The notes beneath the pieces are model-generated. The model searched no databases. It was not told the DNA's origin and saw only the letters and a program-made list of their open reading frames with translations. Positions 12,540 through 23,989 of a stretch of 64,000 bases of DNA are shown piece by piece. The stretch comes from Gaertneriomyces semiglobifer (lineage: Eukaryota; Chytridiomycota; Chytridiomycetes; Spizellomycetales; Spizellomycetaceae), in assembly GCA_025558075.1 (NCBI GenBank), contig JAHLKF010000009.1, forward strand, positions 248,001 through 312,000, given 5' to 3'. The position numbers were made by a program, and so were the translations under genes. Positions within the stretch are counted from its first letter, which is position 1. Every line of letters starts with the position of its first letter.

Positions 12540-12682
12540 TTCCACGGTTGATTGATTTGACAGTCAGTGGGAATGTGGAGAAGTTGGATGTAAAGAACAT
12601 TGCAGTTGACAGTGGGAAAAAGGGGAAGCTGTGAGAAATAAGGGGCCTCGACCAACGCGTCAAATCGCGAGCGCAGCCACCT

Positions 12683-12797
12683 GAGTATCACGTGAAAGCA
12701 TGTACTGACACTCACGTGAGGCGGTTAATTGCCGCCAGGGATCTGCAGTCACGATCCGTGGTACGGCTCCGGCTGACGTCATGACGTAAGGCGACCG
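12683..12797. promoter_or_regulatory. Cluster of palindromic bZIP/bHLH-type sites
   Basis: Within about 115 bp lie two TCACGTGA-type E-boxes (near 12687 and 12711, the second CTCACGTGAG) and a CRE-like TGACGTCATGACGTAA (near 12775). TCACGTGA is the Cbf1-type core; TGACGTCA is the Atf/CREB core. The cluster fits the promoter of the small minus-strand candidate, or of an unrecognised plus-strand transcript starting at the ATG-GT near 12884. Confidence 0.5.
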
Positions 12798-12993
12798 CCG
12801 ATCGAAAACATTTTCGAATTTTAGGGAAACTTGGAAAAGCCTCGGCATCGAAGGCAGCGTTTCTTCAAAATTCATCAATTCAACATGGTAATTTATAGGA
12901 TTACTGCACCGCCTTATTAGCTTTCAGGATAATAAGATTCCGTATCCGTTTGCATGGCCTCATTGTGTCTCCTCAATGTCGTTGAATTTGGAA

Positions 12994-13018
12994 TGTGTGT
13001 GTGGGTGTGTGTGTGTGT
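12994..13018. repeat. GT microsatellite
   Basis: Imperfect (GT)n tract. A matching (CA)n tract lies at about 13552-13605. No gene is visible between 12900 and 14600; short open frames here mostly translate the dinucleotide runs. Confidence 0.8.
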
Positions 13019-13551
13019 TGTGGTGGTGATATCATGCGAACCCCGGCCAGTAAATTGAAAATGAATGACCTTTTGCTCATGTGCGTCGTATGCGTATATA
13101 TACGTCATATGCAAAATGCATGACAGCCAGCCACAGATACATCGATGGGATCCATCACTCTCAATTTCTGCCCACGACGGGACACTACTCGGTTCCTGCG
13201 AGGTAGTAGCGAGGAGTCTCTTGTAGTCTAGATATGGAGCAGTGTACAAGGTTGTGTCTTGGTCGAATCCATGTTTGAATTCGAGTCTCTTCTTCGATGA
13301 ATTGCAAGTGGAGCAATCCAAGTGGAGCAGGTTGGCTATCGCCTGGTTTCTTTTTATATCGGACGCTTTGTCTTGGAAAAAGAAATGACTTGCTTGGCAA
13401 TTGCTCCTACTCATCTCCGATCCCATTCTGCACAAACCGACAAAACCACTCCGGTCGGGGAGTGGATCCTTCTCATCAAAGCGTCGTAATGAGAGATGAG
13501 GTGAATAGCTTTGGCACCGGCGTATCCCCGTCGTCGCTTCTCAATCCGCCT

Positions 13552-13605
13552 TCCCACACACACACAGACACACATCCATACACGCATACACATACACATA
13601 CAAAC
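13552..13605. repeat. CA microsatellite
   Basis: Imperfect (CA)n, about 50 bp, in the long leader region upstream of the histidine kinase. The stretch 13610-14615 is pyrimidine-rich and may be promoter or 5' UTR; no conserved coding feature was seen. Confidence 0.8.
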
Positions 13606-14615
13606 GCAGTCCACTTCCTCGCCGAACTTGAGCAGCCTCCCCCGCCCTGATCGGCAAACGTTTTTCTCGTCCATCCAAATCATCCTTCATATCATAGTTA
13701 CGCTTACTGCATTGCACATCCTTATCCTCGACTTTGCTCTTCCGCCTTGTGAGAAAAAAAAAATAGTAGTCCTTTCGCAAGTAGATTGCGGATCTTCTTC
13801 CCGACCGCCGCAGCCAAGTATTTGAATTCCTCCCCGAGCCGATCATCATTGCAGATCATTTTGCGGTATTTTGAGGATTGACATGCACAAGTGGTAGCTG
13901 CGCCGATTTACGTATGGTTGTAGCGGCCCTCATCACATAGCTCAAACGTGCCCTACTCTCAACGTCGTCAACGGACAAGCCAACAACGGAAACAGAGGAC
14001 TCCCAACGTTGCGTTGTTCAAGGTCACCATCTTTCCTTTTGAATTTGAGGGTAGATATTGTGATTCAAGCAGACCAGGCCAAGCCTCAGTTTCCCTTCAA
14101 ACGGGCCACAACTCTCGGACGGCCAACCGATCAGCTTCGTTTACCTCTCGTTTATTCATGCCAATCGACAACAACCCCATCTGCTATCCTATTCATCGCG
14201 CCGAACCTGGCCAGCCTGACTTTCCCCTTGAATATCTGCGGCAGTGCTACTTTTTGTTGAACGTCTAAATTGTCCCTTCAGATTGAATGAGGATTTTACC
14301 AGTGTGCCTGCAACGGTTACTGTTGATCTCCTAATAACTACTCAAAGGCTTGGCTACCAACTACATCATCGATTCGAAGGGATCGAACATTCTACTCGAA
14401 TATTATAAACTCTTCCCCCACTCCACCGCCGTCTCGAAAAGGAACCCTCACCGCCAAATTTCCCCTGCGATAAACATTCATTCGGTGTCAACGATCAAAC
14501 CCTCGAGAAATAAACTTCATCTCAAAGAGTTACATCGAGAACAAGCACTTAAGAAGCCTTCAATACAGGAACATATCACCTGGCTGCCGAGCCTTCAACG
14601 AACGCGTCCCGGACG

Positions 14616-17600
14616 ATGACGAGCACTTCCGAGCTGCACACATCCAGCGACAGCTCAGAACGACATCCATCTTTACATAGTGTCATCACAACTCTTCAGG
14701 TCTCCCGCTCCCACGTTCCGTCATATCTCATTGGAAGCGATGGTAGGACCGTGTGGGAGTCGCCCGCTATGGGTGCGTTCAGTCACATCCCGACGACGAA
14801 TACCTCGTGGGATAACATGCAATGGGACCACTTTGGACAGGAGTCGCTATCAAATCGACATATTCAGATGATCGCAGTGGATGGCAGATCTGTACTACAA
14901 GTGATTTCTGCCATTCCTGTGTGTCACGAGTCCAACGTCACCGACGCCTACATTGTCGAGTTACGCGAGTTAGACATGCTCATCGACGAAATGTCGCATC
15001 AGAGAAGTGACTTTGTACAGCAAAGCCGTTGCGATCGAGACGATGGGAACCAGAAAGTTACCCAGGATACACGACCCCAGGTAGACGGCGAGACAGATTG
15101 TGATGTTGAGGCCCAGGTCGACAGCGAAGCTGAGCGTCCAGGTCACTTGGAGCGCGATTTACCAGCGCTCTCTGGTCTGTCCTCATGGACAGGATCAGCG
15201 TATCTTACTAGACTGCTCTCCCTCCTTCATTCATCCCTCCAACTACATGACACCACTACGTTCGTGGCATACCTCTCACCCTCAATATCAACATCGGCAG
15301 ACTTTCTGTCGGTACTTACGACAGCCGAAAAGCTGAGCACACCCAAACGACACGCGCTATGGGAGTTCAACGTGCTGTTACAATCCGGCTCAAATCAAAG
15401 GTTGGCAACTTGCTTTGTGAATCATTCATCGCCCCGCTGGCATGATTGAGCGACATGCTTTCCATGAAGTCGATCCTGATTGGCGTCTCTCGATTTAGTG
15501 TTGAAGAACGAATCATACCCGGCGTGTCGGCAGACATGTTGTCTGCATTCTCGCGGGAAGCAGCGATGGCAGGGCCTCTCTGCCTGCCGCTCAGTCAAAC
15601 ACCCTTTGACGTCTTGCCTTCAGCGTCCCCCTCTTCCGTATGCTCTATCATACCTTTCCATTCAGACGACACTCTAGTTGGCATTGTTGGGTGCATACAA
15701 CCGAAGCAGTTTCTCACAGCTGATGCGGTCGGCCTCATCAAAGAAGTGGAAACTCGCCTTGTAGCAGAACTTCGGCGGACGTCAGAAGTTCTAACGCTGA
15801 GGAAGAAGGAGAAGGCGGCAGATGTAGCAACCAAAACGAAGACAAACTTTTTAGCAAACATGAGGTAAGATCGAGTTTGGTGTCATCCTATCCTACGTAG
15901 CTGGAGTAATTCCGACCTTTCCTTTTTTCAACCACAGTCATGAAATTCGGACGCCCATTTCAGCAATCATCAGTCTTACAGAAATGATCCTCTCCGACTC
16001 TACCGTGACGGCATGCCCGTATGACCTCACGCCGTCCGCGTCTCCGATGCCAGACCCGCAGGGACTTACTCATGAGTGCAATCACGCCATTTGCTCTGAC
16101 GAGACGCTCCCAACTATCCTTTCGCCGACCACTCACTCACACCTGTCACTCATTCTTTCCTCATCCGAGCATTTGCTATCTGTTGTTAATGGGGTTCTGG
16201 ATTTGAGTAAAATTGGTGCACAGGACGTAGCATTCAAGTTGAGGCTGGAAAAGGTAAAGCTGAGAAAGGTTGTAAAGGAGGCCGTTCATTTAAGCGCGTT
16301 GGGCCGTGGAGTTGGTAAAATAGTCGTAAAGAAGGGCACACGCGGAAGAAGAGAGGAAAATCATTCCGATAATCGATTGATGTTTTATTGGAACATTGAT
16401 GAAGATGTGCCAAATGTAAGTCGATGTGCATGTTCTGGCTGTGAGAAATACCTGCCATGCTAATATGTGATGTCTTAGTGGATCATCGCCGATCCTACTC
16501 GTTTGCGGCAAATTATCCTCAATCTCCTTACCAACGCACTGAAATTTACTTCAGTCGGTAGTGTTTCTTTGGACGTGAAAACAAAGTCCCACGGTGATCA
16601 GCAAGTGTGCCTCCTGTTTACCGTCGCTGATACAGGCATTGGTATCCCCGCCAGCAAGCTTACCACTCTCTTCAAACCGTATTCGCAAATCAATAATCCG
16701 CACAACGTTAACCCTCTCTTGGGCACTGGCTTGGGACTCGCCATCTCAGCCGCGTTGGTGGACATGATGGGCGGGCGAATATGGGTTGAGAGCGAAGAAG
16801 GGCAAGGCAGCGCTTTCTCATTCTCCATTGAGTGTCAAGTTGCTGAGAATCCACATGCTGCGATTGAGAGTGATGGCACTACCACAAGCACCACGGATAG
16901 TGTCGAGAGCGATGGGAAATTGAGCACGGCTGAAGACAGTGATTCTGGTTCTTCCGAGAATGACTCGACACCCGGTGCGTCGAGAAGGCAATCGGTGAGC
17001 ACTACCAGTAGTAGTGCGATGATGACGTCGGGTATCAGTGCAACATCTGCCGCGGGAAGACCACGGTCTGCCAGTATGTATCATGTTGCCACGGAGAAAT
17101 TTGCAGGATCGCATTATTCGAAACCGCCCACGCCATTGCATTATCCCGGCTCATCCCCTACCTCACCATCTGCCGTTGTAACACCATCCTATTTTGCTAA
17201 TCCGCCCTCAACTCCACATGCTCCATCTACTAGTGTGATCAGTACCGAGTTTTCCGCCAAGTATCCCGTCAGCATTTTGGTGGTTGAAGATAACCCAATT
17301 AATCAGCAGATTGCCCTATCCATTTTGCGAAAAGTTGGGTATGTGGCTGATCTGGCCAGGGATGGTGTCGAAGCATTGGAAATGTTCGAGCACAAGTTAC
17401 TGTCGCGGCAGCAACAGGACGACAAGAGCAACCTTGGTTATGACTTGATTCTGATGGATTTAAGCATGCCTCGCATGGGCGGCATCGAGTGCATGAAACA
17501 TCTTCGCAAGCATTGGGGCGTTGGTTCTCAAGGGAAAGAAGAAGTCGTGGTGATTGCGCTAACGGCTTCGGCGACATCGGAAGACGTCATGGAATGCGAA

Positions 17601-18359
17601 GAATCAGGGATGCATGGTTTCCTCAACAAGCCTTTCAAAGCTGGAGAGGTGAGAGATGTCATTGCCAAACATTTCAGTCATCGAACCGGGAAGGCGACCG
17701 AACGCGACGCCTCCAAGGTAAAGAACCTTGTCAATGGACAGTCCAATCCCTCGGTACCGGAACCACAAGCATCGCAGCGACGAGAAGCAAAGCCTTTGCA
17801 AGTGCTCAGCGCGGAAGACGCTGGCAATTCAAAGATACACCCGCCAAGGTCTTTGCCCGAACCAGATGCGTACCCCTTCCCAACCACTGTCTCTTCAACC
17901 GCAGATTACGGCGCCCCTGTGGCCGTAACTACGGTTCAACCTCCGACGCCATCGACCCCATCGACTCTACCATCTGAGGACACCTATGGTCCTAATCACG
18001 AAGGTGTGACTGATGTCATGGATTCCCAACTTCACCAAAACTCTGGGCGACCGACTACGCAGTTTAATGGAAGCACGCAGATAGACACGGAACTATCATC
18101 ATCTCCCGCCGCTGTCGCGGCTGAGCCCGGTTCATACCCATTTCCTGCCACTGCAACTTCATCAGTTACAGCGATGGCTAGCGATGCCTACTCATCGACA
18201 AATGGGTCAGAAGATTTGTTGAAATCATCCACTTCCATGGAACACCTCGTTGTCAGAACAACGAACGAGTTGAAGAACAAAATACCTTTGAGAGAAACGG
18301 AAACGGAAAATGTTTCAACGACATCAGCAGCACGGCGGAGTCTGATGTTTGGAGGCTGA
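14616..18359 (+). CDS. Hybrid histidine kinase with C-terminal receiver
   Basis: Four exons (14616-15416, 15470-15864, 15938-16415, 16479-18359) encode about 1184 aa. An N-terminal PAS-like segment (PSYLIGSDGRTVWES) and a GAF-like region (about 190-380) precede the HisKA H-box, NFLANM-SHEIRTPIS, with the phospho-accepting His at about residue 400. This motif is created only by the 15865-15937 splice. The HATPase has an N box (NLLTNALKFT), a G1 VADTGIGI and a G2 GTGLGLAIS. After a Ser-rich linker comes a receiver (about 820-945) with DN, the phospho-acceptor Asp in LILMDLSMP (about D885), and TA and K residues (LTASA, NKPF). The last 250 residues are low complexity. No membrane segment is seen, so it is probably a cytosolic stress sensor feeding a Ypd1-type phosphorelay. 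Confidence 0.93.
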
Positions 18360-18588
18360 TTGTAAGAACCAAGGATATTTTACTCATGGACGGGTGTTTT
18401 TCTGAAGCTTGTTGGACACCTTTGTGTAATTTGTTTACCCCACCCCCATGATGTCTGTACTTGTGGTGTGTTCCTTGTTTTTTTGGGCCAGTGTGTTTGT
18501 AGAAACAGGTTATATATAATGTTTAGAGTACTCCCAGTATGCAAACAGAACAGCGTTGTTGTTGACAATGTTTTCATCAGCCGCTGAT

Positions 18589-19492
18589 TTACTGCGTCTC
18601 CCATATTCCACATGCGCCGATTTTTAGAGGTTCTCGCCAGCGTTGGCCGCTGCTCTCTTTCTCCATCTTTCTCAGTACAGCATCCCCTTGAAGAACACGT
18701 CCAAATACGACACATCGCTTATCTAGCGCAGACACTTCGTCCAAAGTTATCAAAAAGGAAAAGAAATTTGTATGTGGACCAGAGGACGGAATGAAGGATA
18801 ACACTCCACGGTGCGAGTGAGCGTGGATAAAGTTTTCGTCGGCAATGTACGGCGGCGAGTCATCTTCTTTCGTGTCCTCTTTCCGCGGACGTAAGAGTTC
18901 AACCCAGCCGTTGGGAACAATCCTTGTGAACTGCGCGTTGGTGTATGAAAGCTCTTGAGCACTGTTCGTACTTTGCCGAGGAACGAAGGACAGGAAATGT
19001 GCGGCTGACAGTGGACAAGTGTCTGCAAAGAGCTCCACGTAGAGGCGATCAAGGGATGAGTTGGTGTATGTGATGTCTATGTACACGATCGGATTCTGAG
19101 CAAACAACACCCAATCAGCTGTGTGCGGCCACGTTCAGGCAAGGGATTTGAATTACCTTGGATGCATTGAGCATGCCCTTCCATTGATTCTCAACATATG
19201 TTTCCGTGACTTCCTGGTCACTGTTAACATTGTGCCCCTTGCAAAATTCTATGAACGCCTTGTCATCCAAGAGCTGTCCATTGAGATCTACTACGCATTC
19301 ACGAGGGACTTTGGGTGAGCGATCACAGAGCTTGCGCCTGTACTCGATCCAATCAAATTCAAGAAGCGGGACCACGGAGGTAGAAAAGCGGCATTGGGCG
19401 TGTAACTGGCGGATCAGATGTGACAGCTGATGGAAAGTGGGGGAGAGGACATGTCCGGTGAGTGTCACAACAGGCTGTTGCGTTACGGGCAT
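18589..19492 (-). CDS. PPIL6: PPIL6-type cyclophilin-like protein
   Basis: Two exons (19492-19157, 19095-18589; phase 0) encode about 280 aa. The N-terminal 110 residues (LLEFDWIEYRRKL, LNGQLLDDKAFIEFC) follow the pattern of animal PPIL6, and the C-terminal half is a cyclophilin fold (IDITYTNSSLDRLYVELFAD, GVLSFIPSSGPHTNFFSFLITL, CVVFGRVLQGDAVLRKME). The active-site region reads FTRIVPNGWVELL: the Arg is kept, but the Gln-Gly-Gly after it is lost, so isomerase activity is doubtful. PPIL6 and the related algal RSP12 are linked to motile cilia, which fits a flagellated spore. It is divergent from the RFX gene with about 750 bp between them. Confidence 0.85.
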
Positions 19493-19729
19493 TTCTCAAG
19501 CGTTATGAGAGCTGTAAGAGCATGTGTGTGTGGCTGAGAATAACCATCTTTTTCTTGTTGGCGGGCGTTTAAACATTTGTAGCTCTCTTCGGAGACTTTA
19601 CTGACTATAATAGTTCGGGCGAGTGTGGGGATGAGCGCGAATAGCATTACATAAACTCCGCCATATTACGCAAGCACATCACATGACCGCACAATCCTTT
19701 CTTCAAAGGACCTGGTGCGAAAAAGGTTC

Positions 19730-19745
19730 GTTACCAGCTGGCAAC
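19730..19745. promoter_or_regulatory. X-box-like palindrome
   Basis: GTTACC-AGCT-GGCAAC: both half-sites fit the RFX X-box halves (GTNRCC and RGYAAC), but the spacer is 4 nt rather than the usual 0-3. The site lies 238 bp upstream of the PPIL6-like ATG and about 500 bp upstream of the RFX gene. The rest of 19493-20241 shows no gene. Confidence 0.5.
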
Positions 19746-20241
19746 TGTTTCCTTGGTTGCAGATCTGGGCGGCTGCTATTGACTATACACACGTACGCAC
19801 GGCTATTAGGGAGGGGTATCAAGTAGCTGAATCACAATTAGAAGTCGCAATCTGTAGGATTAAACCCCTCCACCTCCCCCCCCACGTTCCCTCATTTGTA
19901 GGGAGAGTATTTCCGCTCTTGCGTGTTTTACTGAAAACACTGCAAGAAGTCGGGAATCATATGGGAGGTGATTGCGACTTCGTTTGTGTATTCAGTCCAC
20001 CGTCACATTGGAGGGTGTGAGCCACGATTGGGTTGGGTTAGTCGATCAAACCGGGCTACGGAGCCCCGCCCTCGCTGGCCTTGGGCCTGAGGTGTGGAAC
20101 GTAAAAAGATGATGCAGATGCCGGTGGGTATTTATTTGAACATTTGATAATTTTTGTTCGCGATTTTACCCGCCCCGCGTCCTTTCGATACTGACACACT
20201 TTTTTGGATGATGGGTATAGACATCGGTAGCTGGAGTAACA

Positions 20242-22166
20242 ATGGGCGGCGTGTCGGTTGATCCAACAATGGCTGCTGCCATCGGTGTCGCAGGAATGTC
20301 AATGTCGTCAGCAGCAGCAGAAGCGCTAGTACAAGCGAGCATGTCCGGCATAACACCGTCAGCCGCAGAAGTATCAGCGAGTATTGCGAATGCTGCGCAC
20401 AATGCGATTGTACAAAGTCAACAGATGACGGATCAGCTCGACCACTATTCGCAAGTCGATGATACTGACCATGGGGATCATGATGGTGACGATCATGGGG
20501 GACCGATCAATGCGCGAGAGACACAGGTGCCGACGCAGGATGATATGAGAAGATTACTGCTAGAGTCAAAAGACTCTTTAGAACAGCTTGCTGCCAAGGC
20601 AGCTGCTACCGGCCCGCAGGCCGACAAAGCGCGATCAATACTGGTCACGCACTGGTATGTTTACACGTTTATTGACGGTACGGGATAATATCCATGGTGG
20701 AAAACTGACGCGTTCTGTCATAATGCAGGCTGATGGAAAACTACGAGCAATGTGAAGGAATTAGCATTCCACGGAGTAATCTCTACGATCATTACTGCTC
20801 GTATTGTTTGGAGCGCCGGATAGATCCCGTAAATTCGGCATCGTTTGGTAAACTTATCCGGACGGTATTCCCAGATATCAAGACCCGACGACTAGGCACG
20901 CGAGGAAAGTCTAAATATCACTATTGCGGAATTCGGATACGAAATTCCGCCACATCTATGGCGCGTCCTATGGATACCGCCAGTGTGATTGCCGCGGCGA
21001 CAGCGCCGAATGCCGAACATTTATCCCAACCAACCGTTATATTGGATCATGATATGTTACGATTACACCAGCAACAGTTGGACAAAGCACTCATAGCCAA
21101 AATGCCAGATTTGCCCCAGATTCACGAAGATGAGATACCACACGGATTTACCTTTGTTGCATGTCGAAATTTGCTGGATGCATATAAAGACCATTGTCAG
21201 AATGTCCTGCAAAGTGTGCAATACATGAAGTTTGGAGAGGTGGAAGGTATTATCAGGAATTACTGGCAGGATTTGGATCAGGAAGAACGAGACTTGGTCA
21301 ATCATCCAGATATTGTCGAGTTTATATGGCGATATGACTCCCTGCTCTATGATGTAAGGACTATATGTTCGTCTAATATTTGATCGCCATTAGTTTACTT
21401 ATGCTTCTGTTTTTCCTCGCAGACGATCATGAATCTCTTACTACCGAATGTTCTTCAGATGATGCCGATACAAATCATTCAGGCGGTACGGCAATTTGCA
21501 CGACAACTGGAAGGATGGATGTTGAAGTCGTTGGAAGGATACTCGCAACTGTTAACCTCACGTAAAATTGAAGTAGCCAAGGTTTTCATTCAACAATTGA
21601 GGCGACATACGTCCTTGAACCATCTTGCGCAAGCAGCAGCTGCGGTGTTGGACAATCAAGATCAGGTGACTCAGATGCTTACGGACTGGAATAGGATTGA
21701 TTTCGAAAATATCAGAGATCAGGCCAGTTGGGTTTGCGAATGTCGAAAGGCAGATATTATGCAAATCATGGAGATTGATTTTCGTCAATTGCTACAATCG
21801 GGCGGCAAATTAGAACACTGGACGAGTTGGTTGGAGACAGTCGTCAACCGATTTCTCGATGAGAATCTGGACCCGCAGCGTTATGTATACGTCGCGCGAC
21901 AGTTTTTGCTAAAGTGGGCGTTTTACTCGTCACTGGCCATGCGCGATTTGACATTACGAAGCGCCACGAGTTTTGGCAGTTTCCATCTGCTGAGGTTGCT
22001 CTTCGATGAGTATATCTTTTATTTGGTGGAGCAAAGGATTGCAAATATCAAGGCATTCGAGCAGCAAAGCCAGGCCGCTCAGGCAGCGGCGGCCGCGGCC
22101 GCAGCCGCCGCTGTTGTAGGAGGAATGGGTGCTGACGCGGGAACTGTGAATGTTGGACAGTGGTAG
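20242..22166 (+). CDS. RFX-family winged-helix transcription factor
   Basis: Three exons (20242-20654, 20729-21353, 21423-22166) encode about 593 aa. The DNA-binding domain starts at the first splice (THW-LMENYEQCEGISIPRS) and includes ASFGKLIRTVFP and TRRLGTRGKSKYHYCGI, which is diagnostic of RFX. Conserved B/C-type and dimerisation regions follow (about 300-560). The N-terminus is Ala/Met-rich, and the C-terminus has a run of about 12 Ala encoded by GCN codons at 22080-22113. RFX factors control ciliary genes in animals; in yeasts (Crt1, Sak1) they control DNA-damage or cell-cycle genes. Here the adjacent PPIL6-like gene and the X-box-like site hint at the ciliary role, as inference only. 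Confidence 0.94.
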
Positions 22167-22410
22167 TGATCCACGCTGTTGGGAATATGGGCAATGTAGT
22201 TAGCGGAAACAGTGTGCGGTTTTATGTTTATATTTGTTCTGTTCCCCAATGAATTTCCAATATTATTGTGTGAGGAGAGTATCAAGATATAGATGCACTT
22301 CATTATGATATTATTATTATTAAGATTTCAGTCCCAGCATCATACGTATGGACTTGGCACTATGATTCATTAATGTACGGGAAATAGCGGGCTAGTCACC
22401 ACTGACTGAT

Positions 22411-23058
22411 TTAAAAGGTAACGACAGCGAGAGCGGCCATCAGGACTGCAACAAGTTTGTAAGAAGCGGGGATGGTAAGACCCGAGTTGCCTTGGACGTT
22501 TCCAGTGGGAGATGGCCGAGCACTCGTGGCAGCGGTAGCAGCGGGGGTCGTTCTTGTGAGAGGTGTGGTTGGGCGGACAGTGGCTGTCGTGGCGGTTGGA
22601 AGGCCCGTCATCGTCGTAGTGGCGTTGGCGCTGACACCACCGCGCACCTCAAAGGCAGCACTCCAGTTGGGACCGAACGCCAAGGTAGCGTTGCCCTGCT
22701 GGCGACCGACAAAGACCAAGGTGTAGAATCCATTGACCAAATCACGGGGTACAGTGTAGGTCAAACGGGTGGTTTCTGGGTATTTGACACCGGGAGCGGG
22801 GGCGACAAAGAGTCCGGTGGGCGCAACGACGGAGCGGTTGTACCCGAGTTCAATGGTGACGTGGGTGATGCCTTGCGGGTTTCCGACGTTTTCTTCGGGA
22901 ATGGTCCATGCGATATCGACGGACTGACCAGCGGTCCAGATGGTGGATTGGATGGGGTTGGTGGTGTAGACGAGAGCAGCGTCAGTGTAGCCCGGGTAGG
23001 TTTGGGCTAAAGAAAGCGGCAAGAGCGCCAGAGAGAGAAGCGAGATGAAGGAGTGCAT
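22411..23058 (-). CDS. Secreted GPI-anchored Kre9/KNH-like Ser/Thr-rich protein
   Basis: A single exon encodes 215 aa. A signal peptide (about 1-18, ending SLAQ) is followed by an Ig-like domain of the PF10342 Kre9/Knh1 type: TNPIQSTIWTAGQSVDIAW near the start, YTVPRDLVNGFYTLVFVG later. A Thr/Ser/Pro-rich stalk (about 140-190) and a hydrophobic tail with a small-residue omega site (NVQGNSG) are typical of GPI anchoring. Family members sit at the cell surface and affect wall beta-glucan. N-glycosylation sequons are present (NRS, NAT, NWS). Confidence 0.85.
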   Translation of the reverse strand: MHSFISLLSLALLPLSLAQTYPGYTDAALVYTTNPIQSTIWTAGQSVDIAWTIPEENVGNPQGITHVTIELGYNRSVVAPTGLFVAPAPGVKYPETTRLTYTVPRDLVNGFYTLVFVGRQQGNATLAFGPNWSAAFEVRGGVSANATTTMTGLPTATTATVRPTTPLTRTTPAATAATSARPSPTGNVQGNSGLTIPASYKLVAVLMAALAVVTF

Positions 23059-23989
23059 TGTGTGTGGATTCTAAAGAGCTATGATGTCGTCGATGATTGA
23101 GTTTTTGACGTTTTTTCCGAGACTGATGGCTTTTTGATCGAGGTCTATTTATCCTCCCTGGTGGTTGGTCAAACAATCCAAAACGTCAAGGGCCAAGATC
23201 GAAGGCTTGCTGGCAATGCTTGCTCCTTCCACCTCCACTGCTTGCTGTCACTTGTCAGTTTTTCAACACACCCTGTCTCACTAACCCTCGCTGGCCATGC
23301 CTCCGATATCGGGTTGCCCTGGCGAGCAACGCTGTCCATTTGTGGCCGACACGCAGTTTAATAAAATGCGCAAAAAAATAAAAAAAGGTGCGAAAATTAA
23401 AGCTCCGAGATCCCGTCCACGAAGTTTGTTGTGATTGAACAATTGTAGAGTTTATTATACATCCATCTCAATTTCAACGTCCGGGATCGACAACGATTAT
23501 TAGCAGTAAGTCAGGGGCATCCGCATCGGCGGTTAGTATGGCGCTACCGAGTAGTACCGACTGCTTTTACAAAAGTTCGTACCACACTCATCGGAGGCAA
23601 GGGACACTTGGACGACGGATGTGTTCTTTCACGTTTTGTGTTATAAGCCTCAATAGCCAAGCGAGATGATGTGTCGCCTACTGACTGTCATTCATGGCCT
23701 TGACAAGTGTCGGAACGGCAACCTAAAGATATTCATCTGAGCGGAACCGAAGCGGCACAAAAGTTGTGAGCGAAAAAGTTTGTGAATGGGGAATCGACGA
23801 ACCGGGATCTTTACGAGCAACTCATGTACTAAAGAACAAAAGGGTATATATGTACATGGATGCTCAACCACCACCGTATACAGTGAATTTGCACAAAAGA
23901 AAAAAAAAGACCAAAAAGATAGCTCTTCATAAGGAGCTCATACGATCTGCCCGTTCGAAGACGGAGAACTACGCGGGAGTCGCTGCCCG
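23059..23989. other. Intergenic
   Basis: About 930 bp, AT-rich around 23350-23460, with no supported gene. Probably the GPI gene promoter and the 3' end of the ankyrin gene. Confidence 0.5.

Noticed and set aside
12917..13435. 172-codon minus-strand frame
   Set aside because: Partly translates the GT/CA microsatellite; no conserved features.
13948..14615. Plus-strand frames upstream of the histidine kinase
   Set aside because: Pyrimidine-rich leader without conserved motifs or splice links to the kinase.
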